A stretch of DNA of 64,000 bases from Ktedonobacter robiniae. GTDB taxonomy: Bacteria; Chloroflexota; Ktedonobacteria; Ktedonobacterales; Ktedonobacteraceae. The stretch lies in contig NZ_BNJG01000001.1 of the NCBI RefSeq assembly GCF_016587375.1, positions 4,794,501-4,858,500 of the forward strand, written 5' to 3'. The position numbers and the translations under genes are program-made. Shown one piece after another: positions 34,833 through 42,698 of the stretch. The notes under the pieces are model-generated. The model was not told where the DNA came from. It worked only from the letters and a program-made list of their open reading frames with translations, and did no database searches. Position 1 is the stretch's first letter; each line of letters starts with the position of its first letter.

Positions 34833-35559
34833 GTCGAACTGTCATCCTTTTGGTCGAGAATGATGCGAGGAGGCTTGCCCTCCTCTAGGAAACTTGCATG
34901 CTTGCTAGATGTAGCATGCAAGGCTCTCACGCATGCTACATAGTGTAGCATACAAGCCATTTTAAGCCCAGCTCGACACTTTGCCAAACTGGTCTATTTC
35001 CCTCATTGAGGCTGCAAATTGTCTATATATGTTAAACCGTATCTACTTTTGACCAAGCACATTGCTGTCAATTTGACAGTCAGTTTCAAGCAGGCTACAG
35101 CTGCCTTTCTCCTCGTTTCGCCCATGAAATGGAGCGTTAATTAAAGACTTCTTACCCCATCCGCAAGAGATGCAAAATAAACGCCATTGGTGTTTGGTCA
35201 GATACGGAATACACATGTTAGAAGTGTACCTCAATTGAGCTAACGTTGGCAACAATCCTCGATCAAATAAGATCGCGCTTTTAAGCGCTTTCAGCGTATG
35301 AATTCCTACCGAGTAAATCGCTGGTGGAAGATGAGCTTGATGATGGAGAAAACGAGAAAGGGGATGCTTGCTTTCGGAAAACGGTTGGTGCGCCAGTCAC
35401 GTTCCTGGCATGAACCATGACTGCTTCTTTGTGGTCTCGCGCTCCGCCCGCTTGGCATTGAGAAAGCTCCTGGGCTGAGATGATGAGTGTGGCCTCGACC
35501 TTGAAATGGTTGCCAGGCGACCCCGTCCACTGCGTGGGCACGCGCAAGGCCTTCTCCAC
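34833..35559. other. Long intergenic region with repeats, no intact gene
   Basis: About 730 bases. It holds the permease promoter side (minus) with the repeat cluster at 34908-34958, then AT-rich unassigned sequence. Frames on the minus strand (35281-35559) are open but have no SD, no recognisable motif, and a low-complexity serine run. Confidence 0.4.
34908..34958 (-). repeat. Direct and inverted repeats of TGTAGCAT upstream of the permease gene
   Basis: TGTAGCATGCAAGGC (34910-34924) and TGTAGCATACAAGCC (34944-34958) are direct repeats 34 bases apart, and GCATGCTACA (34931-34940) is an inverted copy between them. They lie 76-126 bases before the permease start, suitable for an operator. The core TAGATGTAGCA recurs at 51601. 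Confidence 0.4.
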
Positions 35560-35799
35560 CTGAGTGGTGCAAGCATGCGTGCCGGGCAGCTCTATGTTGG
35601 AGATGAGCTGGTAGACCCAGAACGGATCTACCGTGTCGCAGGTTCAGACTGGGAACTGGACTCCTATGGAGGGTATACCGATCCCGCGTGGGAGCTCAAG
35701 CCTACGTATGATATGCCTACTATCCTGCCTGAAGCTCTGGAGGCATATGTCACACTACAGAAGCGTATCAGCCTGCCGGTGATGGGTCGCCTGGGGTAA
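35560..35799 (+). pseudogene. C-terminal fragment of a 5'-nucleotidase-family protein
   Basis: About 80 residues read LSGASMRAGQLYVGDELVD, then DPERIYRVAGSDWELDSYGGY and a final SLPVMGRLG. This pattern of a turn, G-x-x-L-V-D-P-E-R-x-Y-R-V-A and a C-terminal helix resembles the end of the 5'-nucleotidase C-terminal domain. No metallophosphoesterase domain precedes it; upstream sequence in this frame is unrelated. It is a gene remnant, not a working gene. Confidence 0.5.
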
Positions 35800-35908
35800 A
35801 ACATGCAGGAGCCATGATCTTGTAGAATCTTTTCCAGGTTGGCTGGATACGAGGATGGTTCCGCGAACCACAGAAAAGGGAGGTTCTGCCTGGAGCCTGT
35901 TATAAACC

Positions 35909-36442
35909 TTAAGGGAACTGCACCTGTTCGATCATTCGCGCCAGCCACTCAAGTTCCGCACGTATTCGTTGATCATTGAAAGCATTCAATTTTTCAACAT
36001 AGGGCTGTACTTTGCCCACAATGGGGGAATCAAGATATTTCTGGTATCGTCCCTTTTCCAGGATAAGGGACTGGAGTGCCTGTATACGCGTTTGCAGGAT
36101 CTTCACGCGATCCTCAGGCTCCAGGAAGCCGAAGAGGGCGAAACGCACATAGAAGTCCATATCGTTGCGAGCGATTGCGTGTGGGAAGTCGCGTAGCATC
36201 TCGCGCAGTTCGGACAGACCGTGGTCCGTCAAATGATAGATGTGGCGATCGGGCTTTCCTTGTTGCTCGATTGCTTCGCGCCGCACCACACCCATCTCCT
36301 CAAAACGCCGTAGCGCCGGATAGAGCTGATTATGGTGCAGCGTTACCAATCCGCCCAATGTCTGATCGTAAGCCTTCTTTATCTCATATCCATGCATTGG
36401 GCGAGAAAGAAGCGCGGCAAGTATAAGCATATCCGCAAGCAT
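35909..36442 (-). CDS. PadR-family transcriptional regulator
   Basis: 177 residues from ATG 36442 (GGGGATGG upstream); longer in-frame starts back to 36643 run through promoter-like DNA. The winged helix is evident: ILAALLSRPMHGYEIKKAYD, LHHNQLYPALRRFEEMGVV, IYHLTDHGLSEL. A C-terminal helical dimerisation domain follows. PadR proteins are usually repressors released by small aromatic or xenobiotic ligands. It follows the P450 gene on the same strand and probably controls the ferredoxin-P450 genes. Confidence 0.88.
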   Translation of the reverse strand: MLADMLILAALLSRPMHGYEIKKAYDQTLGGLVTLHHNQLYPALRRFEEMGVVRREAIEQQGKPDRHIYHLTDHGLSELREMLRDFPHAIARNDMDFYVRFALFGFLEPEDRVKILQTRIQALQSLILEKGRYQKYLDSPIVGKVQPYVEKLNAFNDQRIRAELEWLARMIEQVQFP

Positions 36443-36515
36443 AGACGTCCATCCCCGATATATTCCACAAAAGAGTAAGAAAGACTGCGCTAGCCTTTCT
36501 GGAGTGTTGAGATCG

Positions 36516-36539
36516 TTTTGCCCGCTTCTATGGGCAAAA
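36516..36539 (-). promoter_or_regulatory. Inverted repeat in the padR promoter region
   Basis: TTTTGCCC (36516-36523) and GGGCAAAA (36532-36539) flank 8 bases, 74 bases before the padR start. A wider 10-bp pair, AAGACTGCGC (36481-36490) and GCGCAGTCTT (36574-36583), encloses it. Candidate operator for autoregulation. Confidence 0.4.
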
Positions 36540-36683
36540 TCTGTAGGGCTGCACGTGAGCCCATAGCAAGCTTGCGCAGTCTTTCGATGCGATCTCCGAA
36601 GGTTATACCATAACCTCAGCCTCTCTACCACACTTTCTTTCAAGAGCAGAAAGGAAAATCAGAGATGGACAAGCGAGCAACTA

Positions 36684-37940
36684 CTACCAGACCACCGGGA
36701 GATGAGCCGGACCGGTGGTCGCTGTATCGCCTGACCGCCAGGGCACCTCAGACGGAGCGACCGCCAGGCGCACATTCGGCAGGCGTTTGAGTAGCGTCGT
36801 CCAGAGCACCTGCATCTCCATACGCGCCAGTTGCTGACCCAGGCAGGCATGGATACCACGGCCAAAGCTGAGGATGGGATTTGGCGTGCGATCAAAATCC
36901 ACCACGTCTGGATTAGAGAAGACCGATGGATCTTTATTGCCGGCATTAAAGGGCAGCACCAACACTTCGCCCGGCGGGACATGGACGCCGCTGAACTCGA
37001 CCTCTTCGCGGGTGATGCGCGGCCTACCTCCCGCACCCAGCAGGGTAACGCGCAGAATCTCCTCGATCGCGGAAGCCATCGCTTCTGTATCATCGACGCG
37101 TGCTTTCAACTGTTCCAGCAGATCTGGGCGTTGAAACAGCACAAAAGCGGAATTGGTAAAGCTCGTGCTGGTCGTCTCAAAACCGGCGGCGATCAATCCA
37201 AGCGCGAACGAGAGCATCTCCTGCTCTGTAAGCACGCCATCGCCCTGTTCGTGGTTCTTTACCAGCAGACCCAGGACGGTATTGCTCGGATTGGCCCGCT
37301 CCTTCTCGATCAGGGGCATAATATACTGCACCATTTTCTGCCAGCGCTCCTGCTGTTCTTCTGAGGTGGCAGTGCGCGAGAGCAGATCGCGCCCCCATTC
37401 GCGGAAGAGCTTCTCATCTTCATAGGGAATGCCCAACAGGTCACAAATGACGGCCATCGGCGTTTTGATGGCGTAGTCCTCGTAGAGATCTGCTGGCGGT
37501 CCCTTGCGCTCCATCTCATCGATCAGCCGATTGGTCAGCGTGACCACCCCCGGACGCATCTCGTTAGCATGCTTGACGGTGAAGGCCTGCGTAACCAGGC
37601 GGCGAATCTGGTTGTGGCGCTCAGGTGTCACCGTAAAGAGCGAACCCTCGCGTGTACGGGGCGAGACCTCCATGCGCGGCACATCGCCGTCTGAGCGGAG
37701 AATCGTGCCACAGCGCTGCGCATCGTTTGCAGCCTTCGTGATATCTGCATGGCGGGTCAACAGAAGCGCATCACCGCCGTAGGGCATCTTCACACGCGCT
37801 ACCGGGCACGTTGCTTGCAACTCCGTATACTCTTTGGGTAGCTCCAGACGATGATCAGCCAGCGGAAACGGGAAATGGAGCGGTGCTGCTTCCTGCTGCG
37901 CCTCCGGCACCTGAACGTTGACATCCTGTTCGTTACTCAT
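36684..37940 (-). CDS. Cytochrome P450
   Basis: 418 residues of a soluble bacterial class I P450. The I-helix oxygen-binding motif is AAGFETTSTS, the K-helix ExxR is EEILR, and the heme-ligand loop is FGRGIHACLGQQLA with Cys366. The substrate is not predictable. The neighbouring ferredoxin should pass electrons to it; no ferredoxin reductase is seen nearby. It lies between ferredoxin (upstream) and padR (downstream) on one strand. Confidence 0.94.
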   Translation of the reverse strand: MSNEQDVNVQVPEAQQEAAPLHFPFPLADHRLELPKEYTELQATCPVARVKMPYGGDALLLTRHADITKAANDAQRCGTILRSDGDVPRMEVSPRTREGSLFTVTPERHNQIRRLVTQAFTVKHANEMRPGVVTLTNRLIDEMERKGPPADLYEDYAIKTPMAVICDLLGIPYEDEKLFREWGRDLLSRTATSEEQQERWQKMVQYIMPLIEKERANPSNTVLGLLVKNHEQGDGVLTEQEMLSFALGLIAAGFETTSTSFTNSAFVLFQRPDLLEQLKARVDDTEAMASAIEEILRVTLLGAGGRPRITREEVEFSGVHVPPGEVLVLPFNAGNKDPSVFSNPDVVDFDRTPNPILSFGRGIHACLGQQLARMEMQVLWTTLLKRLPNVRLAVAPSEVPWRSGDTATTGPAHLPVVW

Positions 37941-38054
37941 AGGGCTATTTGCTCCAATCTAGAATTTGCCTGTTTCTATCACTATCTTGCTGAAATGAGG
38001 GAATCTTCACAAGCGAGTTCCGTGGGCGATGGTGAATACCGTGCCCTTCGTTTA

Positions 38055-38297
38055 TCAGACCGCCTGGTCATTTTCTACAACAATGAGCTCTGAATCGTTT
38101 GCTTCGCCCTCAATGCTGAAGACCTGACCCGGACAGAGATCCACAGCCTGTCGCACTTTTTTCAGCAGTTCCAGAGAAGGTCGCTCGTTGAGAACATGAA
38201 CAGTGCCATCGCTGTCTCGCTGCTCAAAAACGTCGGAGCAGGCGAGCACACAGTTCCCGCCCGCAATACACTTCTGGGTATACGCGATCACGCGCAT
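38055..38297 (-). CDS. Small iron-sulfur ferredoxin (P450 partner)
   Basis: 80 residues. The cluster-binding pattern is CIAGGNCVLAC, then CPGQVF near the C-terminus. That is three Cys plus CP, with a fourth position occupied by Gly or Ala, as in 3Fe-4S ferredoxins that feed P450s. A very strong SD (GAAAGGAGGTGATG) precedes the ATG. It is transcribed 114 bases ahead of the P450 gene. Confidence 0.88.
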   Translation of the reverse strand: MRVIAYTQKCIAGGNCVLACSDVFEQRDSDGTVHVLNERPSLELLKKVRQAVDLCPGQVFSIEGEANDSELIVVENDQAV

Positions 38298-38709
38298 GTC
38301 ATCACCTCCTTTCTGATATGTTACGTTGACATAGGTAATAATAATATATCAGAGAGGCAATGGGCAAGGTGATGAGAGGGAACGTTAGGGGTGGAAATGG
38401 AGAGGGAGGAACACCCGATCGTGTAGGGGCAGCGCCTAATGGTCGATTCTGAGCATTTTTCCGGTTTCTTTAGCCACGGCAAGAAGAGCTGTTATGTCAA
38501 CTATCTAGGCCTATCCGCAAAAAAGTGAGCTTGCTTGCTTTGTATGCTGTGAGTATCTACCCAGAGGAATGCGAGGAAATGGACTGGCTTCGGATAAAAA
38601 CTCACCCCCTTGACGTGGTGGTATTTACCATGGTACCATCAAGAGTGGAAATACCACCGTAAATACCATCATATTCACCAAAAAGGCGAACAGAAACAGG
38701 AGCCGTTAT
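38298..38709. other. Divergent intergenic region
   Basis: About 410 bases. The left part (38320-38360) is AT-rich and should promote the ferredoxin gene on the minus strand. The middle has no recognised feature. The right part holds the operator-like repeats described at 38610-38667. Confidence 0.4.
38610..38667 (+). promoter_or_regulatory. Promoter with nested inverted repeats before the RHH-Clp_N gene
   Basis: TTGACG (38610-38615) and TACCAT (38634-38639) form a plausible promoter. Two exact inverted pairs overlap it: GGTGGTATTT (38617-38626) with AAATACCACC (38649-38658), and GGTATTTAC (38620-38628) with GTAAATACC (38659-38667). Because the downstream protein has a ribbon-helix-helix start, autoregulation at these sites is attractive. 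Confidence 0.5.
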
Positions 38710-39300
38710 ATGCCATCCAGTAAGGATCGTCAGCGTATCGAAATTCCAGTCCATTTCTATGAGCAACTGGCGCAGATCGCCGAGACGGAGGATCGCACGA
38801 TCACCAGCGTCCTCAACCAACTGCTGTTTCAAGCTTTACAGTGCTATCAGCCGACATGGATACCCAGTAAACATCTCAGTCGCTTCAATGAGCATGCCCA
38901 GCATGTCCTCTCCCTCGCCCGCGAGGAGGCGCTGTCCTTTAATCATCAGTTTATCGGGACCGAGCACCTCTTATTGGGCTTGTTACGTGAACAAGAGGGC
39001 CTCGCAGCCCTGGCGCTGGAAAAATTGGGTGTTGCACTTGATCCTGTCCGTGCTTCTGTTGAAAAGAAAATTGGGCGTGGAAACCAACCTGTCAAGGAGG
39101 AAATTGACTACGTGCCCCGAGTTCGCAAGGTGCTCTCACTTGCGCTGGACGAAGCAGAGCGTCAGGGAAGTGCCTACGTTCGCACCGAGCATATTCTGCT
39201 GGGAATAGTGCGCGATGGTGGCGGTGTCGGCGCGGATATTCTCGATACTCTTGGGATTTTGGGAAAGGTACGTGCCCAGGTTTTCGAGCTTCTCGGCTAG
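38710..39300 (+). CDS. Ribbon-helix-helix domain fused to a Clp N-terminal (ClpC-like) domain
   Basis: 196 residues. Residues ~8-45 (DRQRIEIPVHFYEQLAQIAE, then TITSVLNQLLFQAL) look like a ribbon-helix-helix DNA-binding segment. Residues ~60-195 contain two Clp_N repeats: RFNEHAQHVLSLAREEAL with GTEHLLLGLLREQEG, and VRKVLSLALDEAERQG with RTEHILLGIVRDGGG. There is no AAA+ ATPase. Clp_N domains bind adaptors or phospho-arginine marked proteins, so this may be a DNA-bound sensor or adaptor. AGGAG lies before the ATG. The methyltransferase gene follows 36 bases later. Confidence 0.8.
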   Translation: MPSSKDRQRIEIPVHFYEQLAQIAETEDRTITSVLNQLLFQALQCYQPTWIPSKHLSRFNEHAQHVLSLAREEALSFNHQFIGTEHLLLGLLREQEGLAALALEKLGVALDPVRASVEKKIGRGNQPVKEEIDYVPRVRKVLSLALDEAERQGSAYVRTEHILLGIVRDGGGVGADILDTLGILGKVRAQVFELLG

Positions 39301-39336
39301 CTCTTCCCCTGCTTAAAAACGGAAGGAGATAACAGC

Positions 39337-40131
39337 ATGACAGAAACGAGTGATGTTTGGACTGGCAAAGCCAGCAGCTACGATCGGGCGCGTCCAACAC
39401 CACCATCAGCTTTGCTCGATCTGCTGACGCAGTTGATTCACCTGCCGCATCACGCTCTGGTGGTGGATTTGGGCAGCGGGACCGGACTGTCAACCGCGAT
39501 TTGGGGGGAGCGGGCCGAGCGGGTGATTGGGATCGAACCCAATGCCGACATGCGTCAAGAGGCTGTGCGCAAAGTCGAGGGCCATCCCTATGCGGCACAT
39601 ATCGAGTATCGAGAGGGGCTTGCTCATCAGACGGGTCTGCCTGATGGGTGTGCGGATATCGTCACTGCAGCCCAATCGTTCCACTGGATGGAGCCAATGT
39701 CGACCCTGGCCGAGATTGCTCGGATTCTGCGACCCGGAGGACTCTTTGCGGCGTATGACTATGATGCGCTACCAGCAATCCATTGGGAGCTTGATTCGCT
39801 CGCCCAGGAGGGCAGTTTGCGCTTAATGGAGCTTGTCCGAGAGCGCGGGCTGGCTCAGAGCTTCAAGATCTGGCCGAAGAACAAATCTCTCGACCCCCTG
39901 CGCGAGAGCGCTCACTTCCGCTTCACTCGTGAGGTATTGCTTCATCATATCGAGCAGGGAGACGCTGCACGGTTTCTTGAGATGATGCAGAGCAGTGCGC
40001 TCAGCCACCAGCTCCAGTTCACCGAACAGGAGATCGGGTTTGATCGCCTCAGGCAGGCCGTGCTCCAACATATCGGGTCCGAACCCATTCCCTGGTATTT
40101 CAGTTACCGAGTTCGCATCGGAATCAAGTGA
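39337..40131 (+). CDS. Class I SAM-dependent methyltransferase
   Basis: 264 residues. The SAM-binding motif I is VVDLGSGTGLSTAIWG (residues ~47-62), motif II is VIGIEPNADM, and motif IV falls in DIVTAAQSFHWMEP. The WxxKAxxYDRARPTPP-type opening is common in small-molecule methyltransferases of the UbiE/Coq5-like group. Substrate unknown. Likely co-transcribed with the RHH-Clp_N gene. Confidence 0.87.
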   Translation: MTETSDVWTGKASSYDRARPTPPSALLDLLTQLIHLPHHALVVDLGSGTGLSTAIWGERAERVIGIEPNADMRQEAVRKVEGHPYAAHIEYREGLAHQTGLPDGCADIVTAAQSFHWMEPMSTLAEIARILRPGGLFAAYDYDALPAIHWELDSLAQEGSLRLMELVRERGLAQSFKIWPKNKSLDPLRESAHFRFTREVLLHHIEQGDAARFLEMMQSSALSHQLQFTEQEIGFDRLRQAVLQHIGSEPIPWYFSYRVRIGIK

Positions 40132-40151
40132 CTGCTCTGATGTGAAAAAGC

Positions 40152-40184
40152 AAGCCCGTCATACGTCGTCCGCATGACGGGCTT
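40152..40184 (+). terminator. Rho-independent terminator after the methyltransferase gene
   Basis: AAGCCCGTCAT (40152-40162) pairs with ATGACGGGCTT (40174-40184), then TTCTTTCTCC follows. It lies 20 bases after the stop. Confidence 0.75.
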
Positions 40185-40286
40185 TTCTTTCTCCTTTCCT
40201 TGAGTGCATCTCGTTACGCAACCTGTGGGCACTATTCAGATCACATCAGAAACGCGCCTGGTATCGCTGGTCCAGCCCTGAGGTGA

Positions 40287-41345
40287 TCAGCCGTGGTAGT
40301 AGTCGGCGAGTGCGGTGAAGGCGGCCTTGGGTTCCCAGGGCATGTCGGGGTAGGTGTCACCAAGGCGGTTCTCCAGGATCTTGACCACGCCCCAGCTGGC
40401 CATGTCGAGGTCCTCGCGGGGGTCGCTGCGGTGCGGCCAGCCGTAGCAGACGAAGGTGCACGCGAAGGCGGCGTCGACGCCCTCGACGGTGAAAATGTCC
40501 AGCAACTCGCGCAGGTAAGTAGCCTGCTCCTGCTCGTCGCGGATGTAGTCGCCGTTGAGCCGGACCGGGGTGGTCCCGTCGAACTCGATCATCTCTCCGC
40601 CGCCGCGGGCGCCGTGGTCGGCCGCGCCGCGGTGGGTGGTGCAGCCGAACTCGGTGATCGCGACTGGCTTGCCCTGCGCGACCAGCGTGCGGACGCCCTG
40701 CTGGAAGACGTGAGCGATCTCCTTCGAGCGGTGGAGGTCGACCGAGACGATGTCGAATGGTGTCCAGTCGACGCCCTCGAACGGGATGGAGGCGTACGTG
40801 ACCTTGCCACCGAACCGCTCGCGGACCACGGTGACGGCCCTGGCGAGGAAGTCGTTGATGCGGGTGGGTAGCCCGGCCAGCAGCTCATGCATCCCCGGCT
40901 CGCGCCGGAGCAGACGGCCGGTCCGCTCCTCGAGGCTGTTGCCCGGCAGGAACCCGCTGTTGAACAGGCTTAGCTCGGCACCAGTGACGAACACGACCTC
41001 GGCTCCCCGGCGGCGGATCCGCTCGGCGCGCTCCGCGCCGTTGGCGAGCAGGTTGAGCATCTCCTCGGGGCCGAACTGATAGGTGAACGGCGAGAACCAG
41101 ACTTCCAGGCCCAGGTCGGCAGCGTGGCTCGCAGCGAATTCGAGCCGGTCCAGGTCATCGCCGAACAGGCGCACTGCGGTGCAGTGTAGGTCGTCGTGGA
41201 TGATCTGCAGCTCGCGCCGGACGACCTCGTGGTCGAACGGCCGGCGGGTGACGCCGTCGACACTGAATCCGGTGTCGTAACCGATGCCTTTGACTCGCAG
41301 GGATCGTTTGGGTTGTACGACTGATTCGGCGTTATTGAGCTTCAT
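40287..41345 (-). CDS. GC-rich TIM-barrel glycosidase-like protein, horizontally acquired
   Basis: 352 residues from ATG 41345 (SD AAAGGA); an earlier start at 41366 adds seven residues. The protein looks like a clan-A TIM barrel: RELQIIHDDLHCTAVRLFG early, then VVFVTGAELSLFNSGF and AITEFGCTTHRG. The Glu residues in these last two are candidate acid/base and nucleophile. Similar actinobacterial proteins are often labelled abortive-infection proteins without evidence. GC is far above the neighbours (long C/G third-position runs and even open antisense frames), so transfer from an actinomycete is likely. Confidence 0.65.
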   Translation of the reverse strand: MKLNNAESVVQPKRSLRVKGIGYDTGFSVDGVTRRPFDHEVVRRELQIIHDDLHCTAVRLFGDDLDRLEFAASHAADLGLEVWFSPFTYQFGPEEMLNLLANGAERAERIRRRGAEVVFVTGAELSLFNSGFLPGNSLEERTGRLLRREPGMHELLAGLPTRINDFLARAVTVVRERFGGKVTYASIPFEGVDWTPFDIVSVDLHRSKEIAHVFQQGVRTLVAQGKPVAITEFGCTTHRGAADHGARGGGEMIEFDGTTPVRLNGDYIRDEQEQATYLRELLDIFTVEGVDAAFACTFVCYGWPHRSDPREDLDMASWGVVKILENRLGDTYPDMPWEPKAAFTALADYYHG

Positions 41346-41466
41346 ACACGTTTTCCTTTCGAACACTTTTTTGCTTCATACACGAAAACAAAAGAAAAGG
41401 ACAGGAGAACATCAGGACATAGTATCCACTAAAGCGATACTCCCTTCAGCCTCCAAGCAAGCTGCT

Positions 41467-42102
41467 CTACGATTGTTCTGAGGCTTTCTTCTCGTCTGTT
41501 AAGGGCTGAAAAAGTCGCAGAACGATTTGAGCATCAGGAACATAGGTGCGAAATTTTTCTGGATCTCGTAGAGCCCAACGGGTGAGGCCATCAAGACAGG
41601 CGCTCATCACCGCTACCAGTTGATCCGGGTCGCCCAGCACAACCTCGCCGGTGGCTTGGCCCTCGACAATCAGTTGTCTCATCGTCGCCAACAGCATTTG
41701 ATAGCGTTTGCCGAGCGATTCGCGTATCTCTTCGGGCATAGCCTCAGCATCGAGAGCATGTTGAAGCAGTTGATGGGCCTCAAGTGGTTCGCGCTGCCCG
41801 CGTGCTCCCACGATACTCGAAATCAGCGTAGCAAGACGTTCCCCTGGTGTTCCAGGCATCTCCACCAGTTCCTGGAACCCGGCAGAATCGTCTGGTACTG
41901 TTTGCTTGACCAGCTCAGAGAAGATCGCCTCCTTGTCAGCAAAGTAGCGGTAAGCCAGTCCAAGACTAATCTGAGCTTCAGCGGCAATATCCGTGATCGT
42001 CGTTTCCATCCCCTTGCGCGCAAATACGCTCCTGGCACTTTCCAGGATCTTTGCGCGCTGCGCTTCACGGATGCGTTGATTCGCTTCTGGCGTTCGAGGC
42101 AT
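41467..42102 (-). CDS. TetR-family transcriptional regulator
   Basis: 211 residues. Helix-turn-helix at residues ~15-60: KILESARSVFARKGMETTIT, then ISLGLAYRYFADKEAIF. A C-terminal ligand domain follows. The first eleven codons match closely a truncated copy at 42379-42410 on the opposite strand, which sits behind a palindromic operator. The intergenic region before the start must contain its promoter. Likely a repressor of a neighbouring detoxification or hydrolase gene. Confidence 0.88.
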   Translation of the reverse strand: MPRTPEANQRIREAQRAKILESARSVFARKGMETTITDIAAEAQISLGLAYRYFADKEAIFSELVKQTVPDDSAGFQELVEMPGTPGERLATLISSIVGARGQREPLEAHQLLQHALDAEAMPEEIRESLGKRYQMLLATMRQLIVEGQATGEVVLGDPDQLVAVMSACLDGLTRWALRDPEKFRTYVPDAQIVLRLFQPLTDEKKASEQS

Positions 42103-42305
42103 TCCACTATCCTTTTCAATGAATGAAAATTTCTTTCATTGATAAATATATCTCTTCAGCCCATCTTTGTCAAACGTTTTCGGGGAGTATACCATCTGAT
42201 CAGAAAAAAACTCCTAGTGTTGACACATCACCCTGCACATGCGCTCACCACGTTCTTTCTCCCCAATACAGTTTCGTTGCTGGATTGATCCTCTCCGCCG
42301 AATTC

Positions 42306-42367
42306 TTGACAATCTGGATGTGAGCTCCTATAATTGTGACTGACTAAGTCAGTCACAATTATAGGAG
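42306..42367 (+). promoter_or_regulatory. Consensus promoter with an overlapping 43-bp palindromic operator
   Basis: TTGACA (42306-42311), 17 bases, TATAAT (42329-42334). A perfect palindrome with 21-bp arms around a single A (42325-42367) overlaps the -10 and start site; its centre is TGACTGACTAAGTCAGTCA. Symmetric TGAC...GTCA sites are typical TetR operators, and a tetR gene lies 200 bases away. An AGGAGG SD follows directly and leads into the truncated tetR copy at 42379. Confidence 0.75.
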
Positions 42368-42378
42368 GAGGGACAGCG

Positions 42379-42410
42379 ATGCCTCGAACAGCAGAGGCGA
42401 AGCAACACAT
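42379..42410 (+). pseudogene. Truncated start of a second tetR gene, cut by the IsrB element
   Basis: ATG 42379 reads MPRTAEAKQH, compared with MPRTPEANQR at the start of the intact tetR. By my count 27 of 33 bases agree, and homology stops abruptly at about 42410, where the conserved omega-RNA begins. GGAGGAGGG lies at the right distance upstream. The rest of the gene is not found on the far side of the element. Confidence 0.6.
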
Positions 42411-42698
42411 TGTTTGTAGAATCTATTGAGACAGAGAAACGAAGTGAGGAAGTGAAGTCATGAACCCCATGCCGAAAGGCAGGGGCTTGTCGAAGGGCTG
42501 AGACAATGCAAGTCATGTCTAGTGGGCTACTTCGGTAGCAGTCGCGGGATGGGCTAGTTTTCAAGAACGTTCGAGTCCCCCCCTCGCTTGAACCGCTTCT
42601 AGCCGCGCCCAAGCTGGCACCCTGCGGGGTTAAGTCTGTCCTGCTCTCACGAAGGGGAATATTACCCTGGCCTCGACCAGGAGCAAAGGAAATCCTTT
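42411..42698 (+). ncRNA. Omega-RNA (HEARO-type) of the IsrB system
   Basis: About 290 bases of structured non-coding DNA immediately before isrB, the place where IscB/IsrB omega-RNAs are made. Stems seen include CCCCATGCCGAAAGGCAGGGG (21 bases, 42465-42485, in two helical parts with a GAAA loop), GCTAC-UUCG-GTAGC (42526-42539), TTCAAG with CTTGAA (about 42562-42596), and CCTGG with CCAGG just before the gene. The string TTGTCGAAGGGCTGAG is a familiar HEARO landmark. The 5' end, hence the guide, should be the ~16-20 bases left of 42411, which is tetR sequence. Confidence 0.8.

Noticed and set aside
34833..35040. c-di-AMP (ydaO) riboswitch upstream of the KimA-like permease
   Set aside because: The conserved core was not seen on the minus strand; only TGTAGCAT repeats are present.
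35281..35559. Minus-strand frames beside the 5'-nucleotidase fragment
   Set aside because: Two frames are open at once, with a serine-rich low-complexity end and no SD.
38318..38334. PadR box (ATGT-N8-ACAT) before the ferredoxin gene
   Set aside because: ATGT and ACAT are present, but the spacing is 7 rather than 8 bases, so the match is not convincing.
40293..40871. Long plus-strand frames opposite the GC-rich glycosidase-like gene
   Set aside because: High-GC third positions keep antisense frames open; no SD and no motif.
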